From NCBI RefSeq assembly GCF_011764545.1, contig NZ_AP022870.1, positions 5,502,001-5,566,000 on the forward strand: DNA of 64,000 nucleotides. The letters run 5' to 3'. How positions within the stretch are numbered: the first letter of the stretch is position 1; each line of letters begins with the position of its first letter. The notes beneath the pieces are model-generated. The model saw only the letters and a list, made by a program, of their open reading frames with translations, was not told the origin of the DNA and ran no database searches. Positions 10,626 through 20,232 of the stretch are shown here, piece after piece. Position numbers and translations under genes: made by a program. The DNA is from Phytohabitans flavus (GTDB lineage: Bacteria; Actinomycetota; Actinomycetes; Mycobacteriales; Micromonosporaceae).

Positions 10626-12118
10626 CGCGTTTTAGTGTGTGGGCGCCGGAGGCCTCCCGGCTTCGCGTGCGCATCGACGGGATCGACCATCGCATGGCGC
10701 TCGACGCCGGCGGGTGGTGGCGCACCGACGTCGACTGTGCCGCGCACGGCACCGACTACATGTACCTGCTGGACGACTCCGACGAGCCGCTGCCGGACCC
10801 GCGTTCGCGCTGGCAGCCGTATGGGGTGCACGGTCCCAGCCGCACCTACGACCACGCCGCCTTCCCGTGGACCGACGACGAGTGGACCGGGCGTGACCTG
10901 TCCGGCGGCGTCATCTATTCGGTCCGGGTGGGCGGTTTCACGCCGGACGGCACCTTCGACGCCGCGATCGCCCGCCTCGACCACCTCGCCGACCTGGGCG
11001 TCGACGCCGTCGAGCTGCACCCGGTCAACGTCGAGCGCGGCTCGGCCCACCACAGCGCGTGCTGGTACACGCCGCACCCGTCGTATGGCGGTCCGGACGG
11101 GTTGAAGCGCTTCGTCGACGCCTGCCACGAGCGCGGTATCGCGGTGGTGCTCAACCTGGCGTACGACCACCTCCAGCCGGGCGCCGGCGCGCACCGCATC
11201 GGGCCGTACCTGGCCGAGGTGGCCAACACGTGGGGCCACACGCTCGCGCTCGACGGACCGCACGGCGCTGGCATGCGCAGCTTCATCACCGACAACGTGC
11301 TGATGTGGCTGCGTGACTACCACGCCGACGGGGTCCGGCTCGACGCCGCGCACACGCTGATCGACCGCGACGCGCTGCTGCTGCTCGACGAGCTCTCCGC
11401 CGCGGTCTCCGCCCTCTCGATCGGCCTGGGGCGCCCGCTGGCGCTGATCGCCGGCTCGGGGCTCGCCGGTGCCCGGTTCATCCCCGGCCCCGGCGCCGAC
11501 CTGGCCGAGCTGCTCGCACCCTCACCGGGCGGCGCGGCCGGCATCCCGGCGCTCGACCGTGACCACCGCGCCGAGTTCGGCTCGCTCGAGCAGCTGTTCG
11601 GCATCCTGCGCGCCGGCTTCGCCACGGTGCTCACCACCGACCGCCCCACCGCCGCCCTCTCCCCCGGCCTGCTCCGGATCGGGGCGACGCTGCTGCTCAC
11701 CGCGCCCTCGACGCCGGTGCTCCAGATGGGCGAGGAGTGGGCCGCGCGGATGCCCTTCGGGCCCGACGGGGTGTCGACGCCCGGCGCGCTGGACTGGTCC
11801 GAGCTCGACAAGGCCGAGCACCGCGACATGCTCGACCTGCACCGGCGGCTGATCGTGCTGCGCAAGAGCCAGCCCGACCTCGCCTCGCCGGTGCTCCGTC
11901 GCAGCGAGGTCTGGCACGGCGGCAGCTTCCTCGCCATCCGCCGCGGTAGCTGTGTGGTGGTCGCCAACCTGCGCCGCACGACCCAGCGCATCAACCTGCA
12001 CGGCACCGCGCGTTCGGTGCTGGCCGCGACCGAGCCGGGCCTTGTGCTCGTCCACGACGCCGCCGACCTGCCCGGCGAGTCGGCCGCGGTCATCGCCTGC
12101 TGCCGCTTCGACCGCTGA
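10622..12118 (+). CDS. TreZ-like GH13 protein lacking catalytic residues (probable pseudoenzyme)
   Basis: Homologous along its length to maltooligosyltrehalose trehalohydrolase (TreZ), but 498 residues instead of about 570-600. It keeps the domain order: N-terminal beta domain (FSVWAPEASRLRVRIDG, PLPDPRSRWQPYGVHGPSR), barrel, and a C-terminal end with LQMGEEWAARMPFGPDG. The nucleophile region DGVRLDAAHTL is kept. The acid-Glu region, normally LIAESDLN, reads LIAGSGLAGAR; the NHDQIGNR region with the third catalytic Asp is missing; WGYDG and YNH are altered (the latter to YDH). A single frameshift does not explain this. As third gene of a tightly overlapping glgX-treY operon it may be a partner or regulator of TreY, or a decaying copy with an active TreZ elsewhere. 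Confidence 0.85.
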   Translation: MTRFSVWAPEASRLRVRIDGIDHRMALDAGGWWRTDVDCAAHGTDYMYLLDDSDEPLPDPRSRWQPYGVHGPSRTYDHAAFPWTDDEWTGRDLSGGVIYSVRVGGFTPDGTFDAAIARLDHLADLGVDAVELHPVNVERGSAHHSACWYTPHPSYGGPDGLKRFVDACHERGIAVVLNLAYDHLQPGAGAHRIGPYLAEVANTWGHTLALDGPHGAGMRSFITDNVLMWLRDYHADGVRLDAAHTLIDRDALLLLDELSAAVSALSIGLGRPLALIAGSGLAGARFIPGPGADLAELLAPSPGGAAGIPALDRDHRAEFGSLEQLFGILRAGFATVLTTDRPTAALSPGLLRIGATLLLTAPSTPVLQMGEEWAARMPFGPDGVSTPGALDWSELDKAEHRDMLDLHRRLIVLRKSQPDLASPVLRRSEVWHGGSFLAIRRGSCVVVANLRRTTQRINLHGTARSVLAATEPGLVLVHDAADLPGESAAVIACCRFDR

Positions 12119-12127
12119 GCCCTTTCG

Positions 12128-12835
12128 TTACTGCGGCGCGGAGTTGATCCGCTGAAGCTCGATGGTCCAGGTCGGGCCGATCTGGAGCAGCGAGTTGCCG
12201 TCGCACGTGTACCGCTCCGGGTCCACGCTGCCGCTCAGCTGCGTGCGACCGGTCTCCCGGCCGCTCTGCCGCCAGATCACCGTGCCCGTCGCCCTCGCGT
12301 TGCTGTACAGGATCTGGCCGCCGCCGGTCTGCCAGTTGTAGTCCATCCGGCCGGTCGTGATGACCTCGTAGGTGCGGTTGTTGACCTTGGCCCGCGCGTT
12401 GATGCCGCGGTCGCCGTACCGGACCTGGAGCGTGCCGTCGGCCCGGAAGTGCTGGACCGCGCCCGAGCTGCGCAGCCGTACCCGGACCCCGTCGATCGTC
12501 GTGTCGGTCTCGTGCGAGGTCTCCCGCCAGGTGCCGATCAGGCACGAGTCGTGCCGCGGATCCTCCGAAGTGGACGGCTCCGGCGACGGGGACTCCTGCG
12601 GCGCGGCCGAGGAGGCCGAGGGCGCCGGAGACGACTGGGACGCGGTCGGGGAGGCGGCCACCGGCACGGGATCGTCGTTCTCCAGCCCGGAGGAAATGAT
12701 CATCGCGGCGGCGATGATGCCGATGATCAGCAGCACCACGAGCCCGCCGACGAGGACCGGCAGGGCAGCGCCAACCTGGTTGTTGGGCTGTGCGGGCTGC
12801 TGCGGCGGGGGCTGGTGTGGCGACCCGGGATGCAT
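12128..12835 (-). CDS. Membrane-anchored protein with extracytoplasmic beta domain, unknown function
   Basis: 235 residues. A Pro/Gln-rich cytoplasmic N-terminus (1-20) is followed by a strong membrane helix (ALPVLVGGLVVLLIIGIIAA, about 25-47), a Ser/Pro/Ala linker, and a C-terminal domain of about 130 residues with alternating polar beta strands (CLIGTWRET, GTLQVRYGD, GRMDYNWQT) and a Cys pair (CLIG and YTCDGN). GTW near the domain start and repeated strands recall lipocalin-like folds, but that is inference. It converges with the treZ-like gene with only 9 bp between the stops, and lies downstream of the PP2C gene. Confidence 0.7.
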   Translation of the reverse strand: MHPGSPHQPPPQQPAQPNNQVGAALPVLVGGLVVLLIIGIIAAAMIISSGLENDDPVPVAASPTASQSSPAPSASSAAPQESPSPEPSTSEDPRHDSCLIGTWRETSHETDTTIDGVRVRLRSSGAVQHFRADGTLQVRYGDRGINARAKVNNRTYEVITTGRMDYNWQTGGGQILYSNARATGTVIWRQSGRETGRTQLSGSVDPERYTCDGNSLLQIGPTWTIELQRINSAPQ

Positions 12836-12888
12836 GGACGGAACGTTATCCCGTCACCGCACCACCGGCTACGCGCCCGTCGATCGGC

Positions 12889-13611
12889 TCAGCCTTCGGC
12901 GACCATGTCCGCGATCACGACCGTGATGTTGTCCGGCCCGCCGGCCCGCAGCGCCAGGTCCACCAGCCGCGCGGCGCAGTCACCCGGATCCGGGTACCCG
13001 CTGAGCACCTCCTGCATCGTCTCCGCGCTGACCACATTGGACAGGCCGTCGCTGCACAGCAGCCACCGGTCGCCCACGGTCGGCCGCATGAACGTGTACG
13101 CGGGGGTGGCGTCGCCGCCCTGGAGCGCCTGCGTGACCACCGCCCGCCGCGGGTGGTGGCTGGCCTGCTCGGGAGTGATCACACCCTCGTCCACGAGCAT
13201 CTGCACGAACGTGTCGTCCCTGGTCATCTGCTGTAGCTGCCCATCGCGGAGCAGGTACGCGCGGGAGTCGCCGACGTGCCCGAGCGCCAGGGCGGTACCG
13301 GTGAAAAGCACGGTCGTGAGGGTGGTGCCCATGCCGTCGCGGCTCGGGTCTTCGGCCACCGCCTCGCGGATGCGACCGTTGGCCGTGGCGAGCGCCTCGC
13401 GCAGCGCCTCGATCAACCCATCGTCGGGAATCTCCCGGTCCAGCGGCGCCACGGACTCGATGACGATGCGGCTGGCGAGGTCACCGGCGGCCATACCACC
13501 CATGCCGTCGGCGACGGCGAGCAGGTGTGGTCCGGCGTGCACCGAGTCCTGGTTCGCGGGCCGAACCAGACCGGTATCGCTCACCGCCGCGTAGCGCAGC
13601 TTCAGGGTCAT
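12889..13611 (-). CDS. PP2C-family Ser/Thr protein phosphatase
   Basis: 240-residue soluble PPM phosphatase. Metal-binding motifs are all present: RPANQDSVH near residue 20, VADGMGGMAAGD near 35, GMGTTLTTVLF near 88, GHVGDSRAYLLRDGQL near 110, LLCSDGLSNVV near 180 and GGPDNITVVIADM at the C-terminus. It lacks the membrane helix and extracellular part of actinobacterial PstP, and is not beside Pkn/FtsW/RodA genes, so it is a stand-alone phosphatase, probably reversing Ser/Thr kinases. The membrane protein gene follows 53 bp downstream and may be co-transcribed. Confidence 0.92.
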   Translation of the reverse strand: MTLKLRYAAVSDTGLVRPANQDSVHAGPHLLAVADGMGGMAAGDLASRIVIESVAPLDREIPDDGLIEALREALATANGRIREAVAEDPSRDGMGTTLTTVLFTGTALALGHVGDSRAYLLRDGQLQQMTRDDTFVQMLVDEGVITPEQASHHPRRAVVTQALQGGDATPAYTFMRPTVGDRWLLCSDGLSNVVSAETMQEVLSGYPDPGDCAARLVDLALRAGGPDNITVVIADMVAEG

Positions 13612-13777
13612 GGCAGGGAGCCTGCCAGGGCGACGTTTGGATGTCTCTAGTAGATCACCGGTCCCGCCCGTTATGGGGTTAAATTCCTTTTTGTTCTACG
13701 GGATGCTCGGGGACGGCGGCGACATCCCGAGACATCGATTGACATCAGCGAAACGCGCTGGCAACATCGATGGCGAT

Positions 13778-13791
13778 TGGGAGCGCTCCCA
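13778..13791. promoter_or_regulatory. CebR/CelR-type operator
   Basis: TGGGAGCGCTCCCA is a perfect 14-bp palindrome, identical to the consensus known for the cellobiose-responsive LacI-family repressors CelR (Thermobifida) and CebR (Streptomyces). It lies 20 bp before the GTG start of the GH9 cellulase, so binding would block transcription until cellobiose is present. I see no second copy in the window. Confidence 0.9.
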
Positions 13792-13811
13792 CATCCGGAA
13801 GGGATCCGCCC

Positions 13812-16800
13812 GTGACCCGACGCCCCACCGCCATCCTCGCGGCCCTCGCCGCCGCCTTCCTGGCCGCCACCGCACTCACCGGGACGGCCCACGCCGAGGA
13901 GGTCGAGCACATAGACAACGGCACCTTCGACGGCACGACCGCCCCTTGGTGGAACACCCCCAACACCCCGATCGCCGCCGTCGACGGCCGCCTCTGCGCC
14001 GAGGTGCCGGGCGGCACTGCGAACCCTTGGGACGCCAGCATCGGCCACAACGACATCCCGCTCGTCGACGGCGACGCGTACCGGCTGACCTTCACCGCCT
14101 CGGCCACCGCGTCGGGGCCGGTCCGCGCGAACGTCCAGCTCAACGAGACGCCGTTCACCACGGCACTGTCCCGCGAGGTCGTGCTCACGACCACACCGCA
14201 GACCTTCACGTACGAGTTCGACGGCAACATCGACTCCACGAACGGCGCGTTCACGTTCCAGCTCGGCGGCTCGGCCAATCCCTTCACCTTCTGCCTCGAC
14301 GACGTCTCGCTCACCAGCGAAGGCTCCGCGGGCGGCGGCGGGCCGGAGCAGGTCGAGAACGGTGACTTCAACGACGGTACGGCCGGCTGGTACTCGTACG
14401 GCACCACGTCAACGGCCGTGCTCGACGGCCGGCTCTGCTCCGAGGTGCCCGGTGGCCTCGCCAACCCGTGGGACGCGGGCGTCGGGCAAAACGGCGTGCC
14501 ACTTGTCGCCGGCTCCGCGTACACGTTCTCGTTCGACGCCTCGGCCGCACCGGGCGCCACAGTCCGCGCGGCCGTACAGCTCGGCGTCGACCCGTTCACC
14601 GCGTATTTGAGCCGGGACGTGACCGTGACCGGCGAGACCCAGCACCTCGAGTTCACCTTCACCTCGCCGGTCGACACCGACCAGGCGCAGGTCGCGTTCC
14701 AGGTCGGCGCCAACCCGACCGCGTACACCCTCTGCCTCGACAACGTCTCCCTGCTCGGCGGCGAGGAGGAGCCGCCGTACGTGCCGGAGACCGGCCCCCG
14801 CGTCCGGGTCAACCAGGCCGGCTACCTTCCGTCCGGCCCCAAGGGCGCGACGGTCGTCACCACCGCCACCGAGGCGCTGCCCTGGCAGCTCAAGAACGGC
14901 GGCGGCACCGTGGTGGCCAGCGGCCAGACCGCGCCGCGGGGCACCGACCAGGCGTCCGGGCAGAACGTCCACACCGTCGACTTCGGCTCCTTCAAGACGG
15001 TTGGAACGGGGTACACGCTGACCGCCGACGGCGAGACGAGCCATCCGTTCGACATCGCGGGCGACGTCTTCAAGCAGCTCCGCTCGGACTCCCTCCAGTT
15101 CTTCTACGCCCAGCGCAGCGGCATCGCGATCGACGGTGGGCTGATCGGCGAGCAGTACGCCCGCCCCGCCGGCCACCTCGGCGTGGCCCCCAACAAGGGC
15201 GACACGGACGTACCCTGCCAGCCCGGCGTCTGTGACTATCGGCTCGACGTGCGCGGCGGCTGGTACGACGCGGGCGACCACGGCAAGTACGTCGTCAACG
15301 GCGGCATCGCCACGGCCCAGCTGCTCAGCTCGTTCGAGCGGACCAAGACGGCACCGACGGCCGGCGGCGGCGCGGGGCTGGCCGACGGTACCCTCCGCGT
15401 GCCGGAGCGGGGCAACGGCGTGCCGGACGTGCTCGACGAGGCCCGGTGGGAGCTGGACTTCCTCATCCGCATGCAGGTGCCGGCCGGCAAGCCGCGCGCC
15501 GGGATGGCGCACCACAAGATGCACGACGCCAACTGGACCGGCATCCCGATGGCCCCGGAGGACGACCCGCAGCCGCGCGAGCTGCACCCGCCGTCCACGG
15601 CCGCCACGCTCAACCTCGCCGCCACCGCCGCGCAGGGCGCTCGCCTCTTCGCGCCGTACGACGCGGCGTTCGCGGCGAAGGCGCTCACCGCGGCGAAGAC
15701 GGCCTACGCGGCGGCCAAGGCCAACCCGGCCGTGTACGCCAACCCGCAGGACGGCAACGGCGGCGGCACATACAGCGACAACGATGTGACCGACGAGTTC
15801 TACTGGGCGGCCGCCGAGCTGTACCTGACCACCGGCGAGGCGCCGTACTTGACGGACCTGACCGCCTCACCGCACCACACGAGCGCGGACGTCTTCGGCT
15901 CGACCGGCTTCGGCTGGGGCAGCACCGCCGCGCTCGGCCGGCTCGACCTGGCCACTGTCCCGAGTGGACTGCCGGCCGCCGAGCGGGACCGGCTGCGCGC
16001 CTCGGTGCTTTCCGCCGCCGACGCGTACCTCACCACCCAGGCCGGCCAGGCGTACGGCCTGCCGATGCCGGGCCACCGGGGCGCCTACTTCTGGGGCGCC
16101 AACAGCAACATCCTCAACAACATGGTGGTGCTGGCCACCGCGTTCGACATCTCGGGCACGGCCAAGTACCGGGACGGCGCGATCCAGGGCGTGGACTACA
16201 TCCTGGGCCGCAACGCGCTCAACCAGTCGTACGTGACCGGGTGGGGCGAGAAGGCGTCGCAAAACCAGCACAGCCGCATCTTCGCCAACCAGGCGGACGC
16301 CTCGCTGCCACACCCGCCGGCCGGCTCGATCGCGGGCGGGGCGAACGCCAGCCTGGACGACCCGTTCGCCAAGCAGCTCCTCGACGGGTGCCAGCCGATG
16401 TTCTGCTACGTCGACCACATCGAGTCGTACGCGACGAACGAGGTGGCCATCAACTGGAACTCGGCCCTGGCCTGGGTCGCCTCGTTCCTGGCCGACCAAG
16501 GTGCGGCCGGTCCGGCGCCGGCGACTCGCTGCCAGGTGAGCTACGTCGTGCACGGCACCTGGACCGGCGGCTTCACCGCGCAAGCCACCATCACGAACAC
16601 CGGTACTTCCGCGATCGACGGGTGGTCTCTGCGCTGGGCATTCCTAGGTGGACAGAAGGTCACCCAGTCCTGGCTGGCCGACACCACCCAGTCCGGTGCC
16701 ACGGTCACGGCTCGGAACCAATCGCACAACCGCCGCATCGAACCGGGCGCTTCGAAGACGTTCGGCTTCAATGCCTCGACCAGCGGACCCAATCCGTCAC

Positions 16801-16838
16801 CTGGCTTGTTCGCCCTGAACGGCGCCACGTGTAGCTGA
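13812..16838 (+). CDS. Secreted multidomain GH9 cellulase with CBM4/9 and CBM2
   Basis: 1008 residues, exported. The start is GTG 13812 with a good Shine-Dalgarno (GGAAGGGA) upstream; a signal peptide ([20 protein letters not shown], cleaved near AHA-EE) follows. Domains: two tandem CBM4/9-type modules (about 32-165 and 180-325, both [19 protein letters not shown]-like), an Ig-like CelD N-terminal domain (about 335-420, [18 protein letters not shown]), the GH9 barrel (about 425-890) and a C-terminal CBM2 (about 905-1008, flanked by two Cys). Catalytic Asps lie in [17 protein letters not shown] (about 484), the catalytic Glu in [13 protein letters not shown] (about 872), and a His in QNQHSRIF (about 818). 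This architecture is typical of processive endoglucanases. A CebR-type operator precedes it. Confidence 0.95.
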   Translation: MTRRPTAILAALAAAFLAATALTGTAHAEEVEHIDNGTFDGTTAPWWNTPNTPIAAVDGRLCAEVPGGTANPWDASIGHNDIPLVDGDAYRLTFTASATASGPVRANVQLNETPFTTALSREVVLTTTPQTFTYEFDGNIDSTNGAFTFQLGGSANPFTFCLDDVSLTSEGSAGGGGPEQVENGDFNDGTAGWYSYGTTSTAVLDGRLCSEVPGGLANPWDAGVGQNGVPLVAGSAYTFSFDASAAPGATVRAAVQLGVDPFTAYLSRDVTVTGETQHLEFTFTSPVDTDQAQVAFQVGANPTAYTLCLDNVSLLGGEEEPPYVPETGPRVRVNQAGYLPSGPKGATVVTTATEALPWQLKNGGGTVVASGQTAPRGTDQASGQNVHTVDFGSFKTVGTGYTLTADGETSHPFDIAGDVFKQLRSDSLQFFYAQRSGIAIDGGLIGEQYARPAGHLGVAPNKGDTDVPCQPGVCDYRLDVRGGWYDAGDHGKYVVNGGIATAQLLSSFERTKTAPTAGGGAGLADGTLRVPERGNGVPDVLDEARWELDFLIRMQVPAGKPRAGMAHHKMHDANWTGIPMAPEDDPQPRELHPPSTAATLNLAATAAQGARLFAPYDAAFAAKALTAAKTAYAAAKANPAVYANPQDGNGGGTYSDNDVTDEFYWAAAELYLTTGEAPYLTDLTASPHHTSADVFGSTGFGWGSTAALGRLDLATVPSGLPAAERDRLRASVLSAADAYLTTQAGQAYGLPMPGHRGAYFWGANSNILNNMVVLATAFDISGTAKYRDGAIQGVDYILGRNALNQSYVTGWGEKASQNQHSRIFANQADASLPHPPAGSIAGGANASLDDPFAKQLLDGCQPMFCYVDHIESYATNEVAINWNSALAWVASFLADQGAAGPAPATRCQVSYVVHGTWTGGFTAQATITNTGTSAIDGWSLRWAFLGGQKVTQSWLADTTQSGATVTARNQSHNRRIEPGASKTFGFNASTSGPNPSPGLFALNGATCS

Positions 16839-16862
16839 AAGATCGCCCATATAGCCACCCGT

Positions 16863-16880
16863 CCCCGGGTTACGCCGGGG
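16863..16880. terminator. Hairpin after the cellulase gene
   Basis: CCCCGG and CCGGGG form a 6-bp stem with a 6-nt loop 24 bp after the stop, with further GC pairing possible outside. No T-run. Weak but suitably placed terminator candidate. Confidence 0.35.
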
Positions 16881-16906
16881 GCGGGCGGCGTGAAAGGGTA
16901 GAGCGC

Positions 16907-17158
16907 GTGGGTGGTAAGGGTCAGGCATCGGTCGTAAGCCGCTGTCCATGCTGTGGTTACCGGACCGGGTGCGTGACATGCCCGGTCTGTTTCTGGACCG
17001 ACCCCGCGCAGGCGGATCCGGGGGCGTTCGTCGCGGTGGGCGGGCCAAACGGCGATCTCACGCTGAGCGAGGCCAAGCTCAACTTCGCGCTCTACGGCGC
17101 CAGCCATCCGAAGTATCGGGACGTGGTGCGCAAGCCGCGACCCGAAGAGATCGTGTAG
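16907..17158 (+). CDS. Small cysteine-rich CPCC-family protein
   Basis: 83 residues beginning at GTG 16907 with a GAAAGGG ribosome-binding site. It carries the family hallmark CPCCGYRTGCVTCPVCFW (residues about 13-30), six Cys likely binding zinc, followed by a region ending ALYGASHPKYRDVVRKPRP, typical of Cys_rich_CPCC proteins. Function of the family is unknown. Nothing in its neighbours suggests a role. Confidence 0.8.
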   Translation: MGGKGQASVVSRCPCCGYRTGCVTCPVCFWTDPAQADPGAFVAVGGPNGDLTLSEAKLNFALYGASHPKYRDVVRKPRPEEIV

Positions 17159-17300
17159 CCGTCACCGTAGCCAGTCGAGCAGCTTGTCACGGCGCTTGAG
17201 ACCTCGGCTCATCCCGGCCGAGGCCCGTGAAACCTTCGCCACAATCCTCAGAACTGTCAGGTACCACGCTGATCTAATCTGAGCCGTCGCGCAGGATGCC

Positions 17301-17741
17301 ATGATGAGCGCCGAGCAACTGACCATCCAGGCCACCTTCGGGGTGGCCCTTCTCGCGTTACTGATCGGGCACCAGCTCGGCGACCACGTCGCGCAGACCG
17401 ACAAGCAGGCCGACAACAAAGCCGCCAGCGGAAGCGCCGGAGTCCGGGCGATGGTTGGACATCTGCTGAGTTACCACCTCACCGCCGGCGCGGTGCTCGC
17501 CGGTACCGCGTTCACGCTGGAGCTGCCGCTGTCGCTGCCCGGCGTCGTCGCGGGCTTCGCCTTCTCGGTCGTCAGCCACGCGATCCTCGACCGCCGCACG
17601 CCGGTACGCCAGTTGCTGCGGTATACCCGCTCCCCGGTCTTCGCCGAGCAGACGTCCCCGGTCTGCGGCATGTACGTCGCCGACCAGGCCCTGCACTGGT
17701 TCTCCCTTCTCGTCTCGGCGCTACTCATCGCGAGGCTGTAG
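17301..17741 (+). CDS. DUF3307-like membrane protein
   Basis: 146 residues with about four hydrophobic segments (FGVALLALLIGHQL, SYHLTAGAVLAGTAFTL, VVAGFAFSVVSHAIL, ALHWFSLLVSALLIARL). The pattern GHQLGDHVAQTDKQA at the N-terminus and YVADQALHWFSLL at the end resembles DUF3307 membrane proteins, whose function is unknown. The GNAT gene begins 10 bp downstream, so the two are probably co-transcribed. Confidence 0.65.
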   Translation: MMSAEQLTIQATFGVALLALLIGHQLGDHVAQTDKQADNKAASGSAGVRAMVGHLLSYHLTAGAVLAGTAFTLELPLSLPGVVAGFAFSVVSHAILDRRTPVRQLLRYTRSPVFAEQTSPVCGMYVADQALHWFSLLVSALLIARL

Positions 17742-17751
17742 AAAGGCACCC

Positions 17752-18258
17752 ATGCGCATCACCCCCGGCGGGCCCGGCGACATCGACACAGTTCTCGGGC
17801 TGCTCGACGACGCGACGGCCTGGCTGGTGAGCATCGGCCGCACCGGCCAGTGGGGCACCCAGCCGCGCTCGGCAAACCCTCGGGCGGTCGCCCAGATCAC
17901 CGAGTGGGCCGAAGCCGGCCGGCTGCACCTGGCCCACCTCGACGGGCAGGTCGCCGGCGCATTGGGAGTCGGTGCGGCGATGCACTACGTACCGCCGGCA
18001 ACTGAGCCCGAGCTGTACGTCAACCTCCTTGTCACCGGCCGGGCCTTCGCCGGTCGCGGCGTCGGTGCACGGCTGCTCGACCACGCCCGGGAGATGGCCC
18101 GCGAGCGCGGCGCGCACCTGCTGCGGGTGGACTGCTACGCCGGCGGCGACCGGAAGCTGGTCCGGTACTACGAGGGGCAGGGCTTCACCGCCACCGATAC
18201 GTTCGCTGTGAGCGAATGGCCTGGTCAGGTGCTGGTCCAGCGCTTGCGCTCTGGGTGA
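17752..18258 (+). CDS. GNAT-family N-acetyltransferase
   Basis: 168 residues with a GNAT fold. The acetyl-CoA motif A reads LLVTGRAFAGRGVGARLLDHA (the R/Q-x-x-G-x-G/A loop, about residues 95-115), followed by LRVDCYAGGDRKLVRYYEGQGF, the usual motif B with a Tyr and the C-terminal GF. The substrate cannot be told from sequence. Shine-Dalgarno GAAAGG precedes the ATG; the gene sits 10 bp after the DUF3307-like gene. Confidence 0.88.
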   Translation: MRITPGGPGDIDTVLGLLDDATAWLVSIGRTGQWGTQPRSANPRAVAQITEWAEAGRLHLAHLDGQVAGALGVGAAMHYVPPATEPELYVNLLVTGRAFAGRGVGARLLDHAREMARERGAHLLRVDCYAGGDRKLVRYYEGQGFTATDTFAVSEWPGQVLVQRLRSG

Positions 18259-18300
18259 ACAGGGCTGGGCCGCCGGGTACCCGGCTGGTTGTCTGGTCCA

Positions 18301-19292
18301 ATGGAGATCTTGGTTCTGGGTGGCACGGCATGGTTGGGTCGCGAGCTCGCGCGGGAGGCGCTGTCCCGCGGCCACGCGGTGACCTGCCTGGCCCGCGGTG
18401 AGAGCGGCGAGGTGGCCGGGGCGCGACGCTTGTCGTCGCCGACCGGAGCACGCCGGAGGCGTATGACGAGGTCCGCGGGCAGGACTGGGACGCGGTCCTC
18501 GACGTGTCCTGGCAGCCCGGCTTCGTGCGCGGGGCGCTCGACGCACTCGCCCCGAGAGCCCGGCACTGGACGTACGTCTCCACTGGCAACGTCTACGCCG
18601 ACCACGGCACGCCCGGCGACGACGAGTCGGGCCAGCTGCTCCCACCGACCGACCTGGACACCGTGGACCGGGCGCTCTACGGCGAGGCGAAGGTGGCCTG
18701 CGAGCGGGCCTGCGTCGCGGCGGCCGGCGACCGGCTGCTGATCGCCCGCTCAGGACTTATCGGTGGGCCGGGCGACCACACCGACCGCACCGGGTACTGG
18801 GTGGCCCGGGCCGCCCGGGATCGCGCGGCGCCGCTGCTGGTACCCGACGTGCCCGACCAGGCCACGCAGGTGGTCGACGTACGTGACCTGACCGCGTGGC
18901 TGCTCGACGCCGCAGCGGCGGGGACGACCGGCACGTACGACGCGGTCGGCCCGTTGGTGCCGCTCGGCGAGTGGATCGCGCTGTCCCGCAAGGTCGGCGG
19001 GCACGACGGCCCGGTGGTCAGCGCCGACCCGGCGTGGCTGCGGTCGCGGGAGGTGCCTGAGTTCATGGGCGAGGAGTCGCTTGCCATGTGGGTGAGCGCG
19101 CCCGGCTGGGGGTCCTTTATGGACCGGAAGGGCGCCGCCGCGGTCAGCGCCGGGCTGCGGCACCGCCCGCGCGAGCAGATGCTCGCCGACACCCTGGCCT
19201 GGGAACGGGAGCGGGGTCTCGACCGTCACCGCGAGGCTGGCCTGAGCCCGGGCCGCGAGCGGGAACTCATCGCGGCCCTGTCAGAGGCGTGA
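18301..19292 (+). CDS. NAD-dependent epimerase/dehydratase-family reductase, with a 1-base frameshift
   Basis: Extended SDR with the N-terminal Rossmann motif [21 protein letters not shown]. The first frame runs to about GESGEVAG; the rest, from [19 protein letters not shown] and [16 protein letters not shown], is in another frame. One extra G in the G4 run at 18418-18421 gives a 330-residue protein. The middle has [17 protein letters not shown] and [12 protein letters not shown] (YxxxK catalytic pair), and the end has substrate-binding and helix regions typical of actinobacterial NAD-dependent epimerases ([21 protein letters not shown]). The LLM oxidoreductase follows 14 bp downstream. Substrate unknown. 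Confidence 0.85.
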
Positions 19293-19306
19293 GGCAGGAT
19301 CGCGGC

Positions 19307-20184
19307 ATGACGACTCTTGGCGCCGTGTACCTGCCGTACCTCCCGCCTGAGCGGCTGCGCGCCGTCGCCCAGGCCGCCGACGAGGCCGGCCTTGAGGAGC
19401 TCTGGCTGTGGGAGGACTGCTTCCTGGAAGGCGGGGTGGCGAGCATGTCCGCCGCGCTCGCCTGGACCGAGCGGCTCCGGGTCGGCATTGGGCTGCTCCC
19501 GGTGCCGCTGCGCAACGTCGCGGTGGCCGCGATGGAGGTGGCCACCCTCGACCGCCTCTTCCCTGGCCGGGCCTTGGTGGGCATCGGCCACGGCGTCCAG
19601 GACTGGATGGGCCAGGTCGGCGTGCGGGCCGAGTCGCCGGTCACCCTTCTCCGCGAGTACGGTACGGCGCTGCGCGCGCTGCTGGCCGGCGAGCGGGTCA
19701 CGACCAAGGGGCGGTACGTGTCGCTCGACGGCGTCGCGCTCGACTGGCCGCCGCCGGCCCGTCCTCCGCTCTTCGTCGGGGCCGTCGGTCCCCGGTCACT
19801 GCGCCTGGCCGGCGAGCTCGGGGACGGCACGCTGCTCAGCGGAGGCACCCCGCCCGATGAGGTACGGCGGGCTAGGGCGCTCGTCGACGAGGGGCGCGCC
19901 CGCCGTGCAGAGGGCGCCGACGACCCGCACCAGATCGTGGTCAGCGTGCACGCGGCCATTGGCCCGGACGCGGCCGAGCGGCTGGAGGCCGAGCGGGTGA
20001 AGTGGGGTATGACTCGATCGCGCAGCGGAGCGTGACGGGCAGCGCGGAGCAGATCGCCGAGGGAATCGCCGCCTGGGTCGAGGCGGGTGCCACCACTGTG
20101 GTGCTTCAGCCCACCCCGGACGACCCAGACCCGGAGGGCTTCATGCGCTTCGTGGCCCAGGAGGTCCGGCCCCTGGTGCCGTGA
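19307..20184 (+). CDS. LLM-class F420/flavin-dependent oxidoreductase, with a 1-base frameshift
   Basis: Luciferase-like monooxygenase family protein, 292 residues when restored. The first 233 residues include LPPERLRAVAQAADEAGLEE, LWEDCFLEGG and the PLRNVAVAAMEVATLDRLF and GRALVGIGHG blocks of the luciferase barrel. After ERVKWG the frame ends; the true C-terminus YDSIAQRSVTGSAEQIAEGI through VAQEVRPLVP lies in the next frame. One extra G in the G4 run at 20004-20007 joins them. Many actinobacterial members use coenzyme F420, but whether this one uses F420 or FMN cannot be seen. It is co-directional with the epimerase gene, 14 bp away. Confidence 0.87.
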
Positions 20185-20187
20185 GTG

Positions 20188-20218
20188 CCGGTGGCCGGGC
20201 CCAAGGCCCGGCCACCGG
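20188..20218. terminator. Strong bidirectional hairpin between convergent genes
   Basis: Perfect 14-bp stem (CCGGTGGCCGGGCC with its complement) with a 3-nt CAA loop, immediately after the LLM gene stop and 14 bp from the UBP gene stop. It probably ends transcription from both sides. Confidence 0.85.
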
Positions 20219-20232
20219 ATCGTCCGGTCCGC

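Noticed and set aside
17162-17419. Open frame of 85 codons on the minus strand
   Set aside because: It overlaps the start of the DUF3307-like gene and has no recognisable domain or ribosome-binding site.
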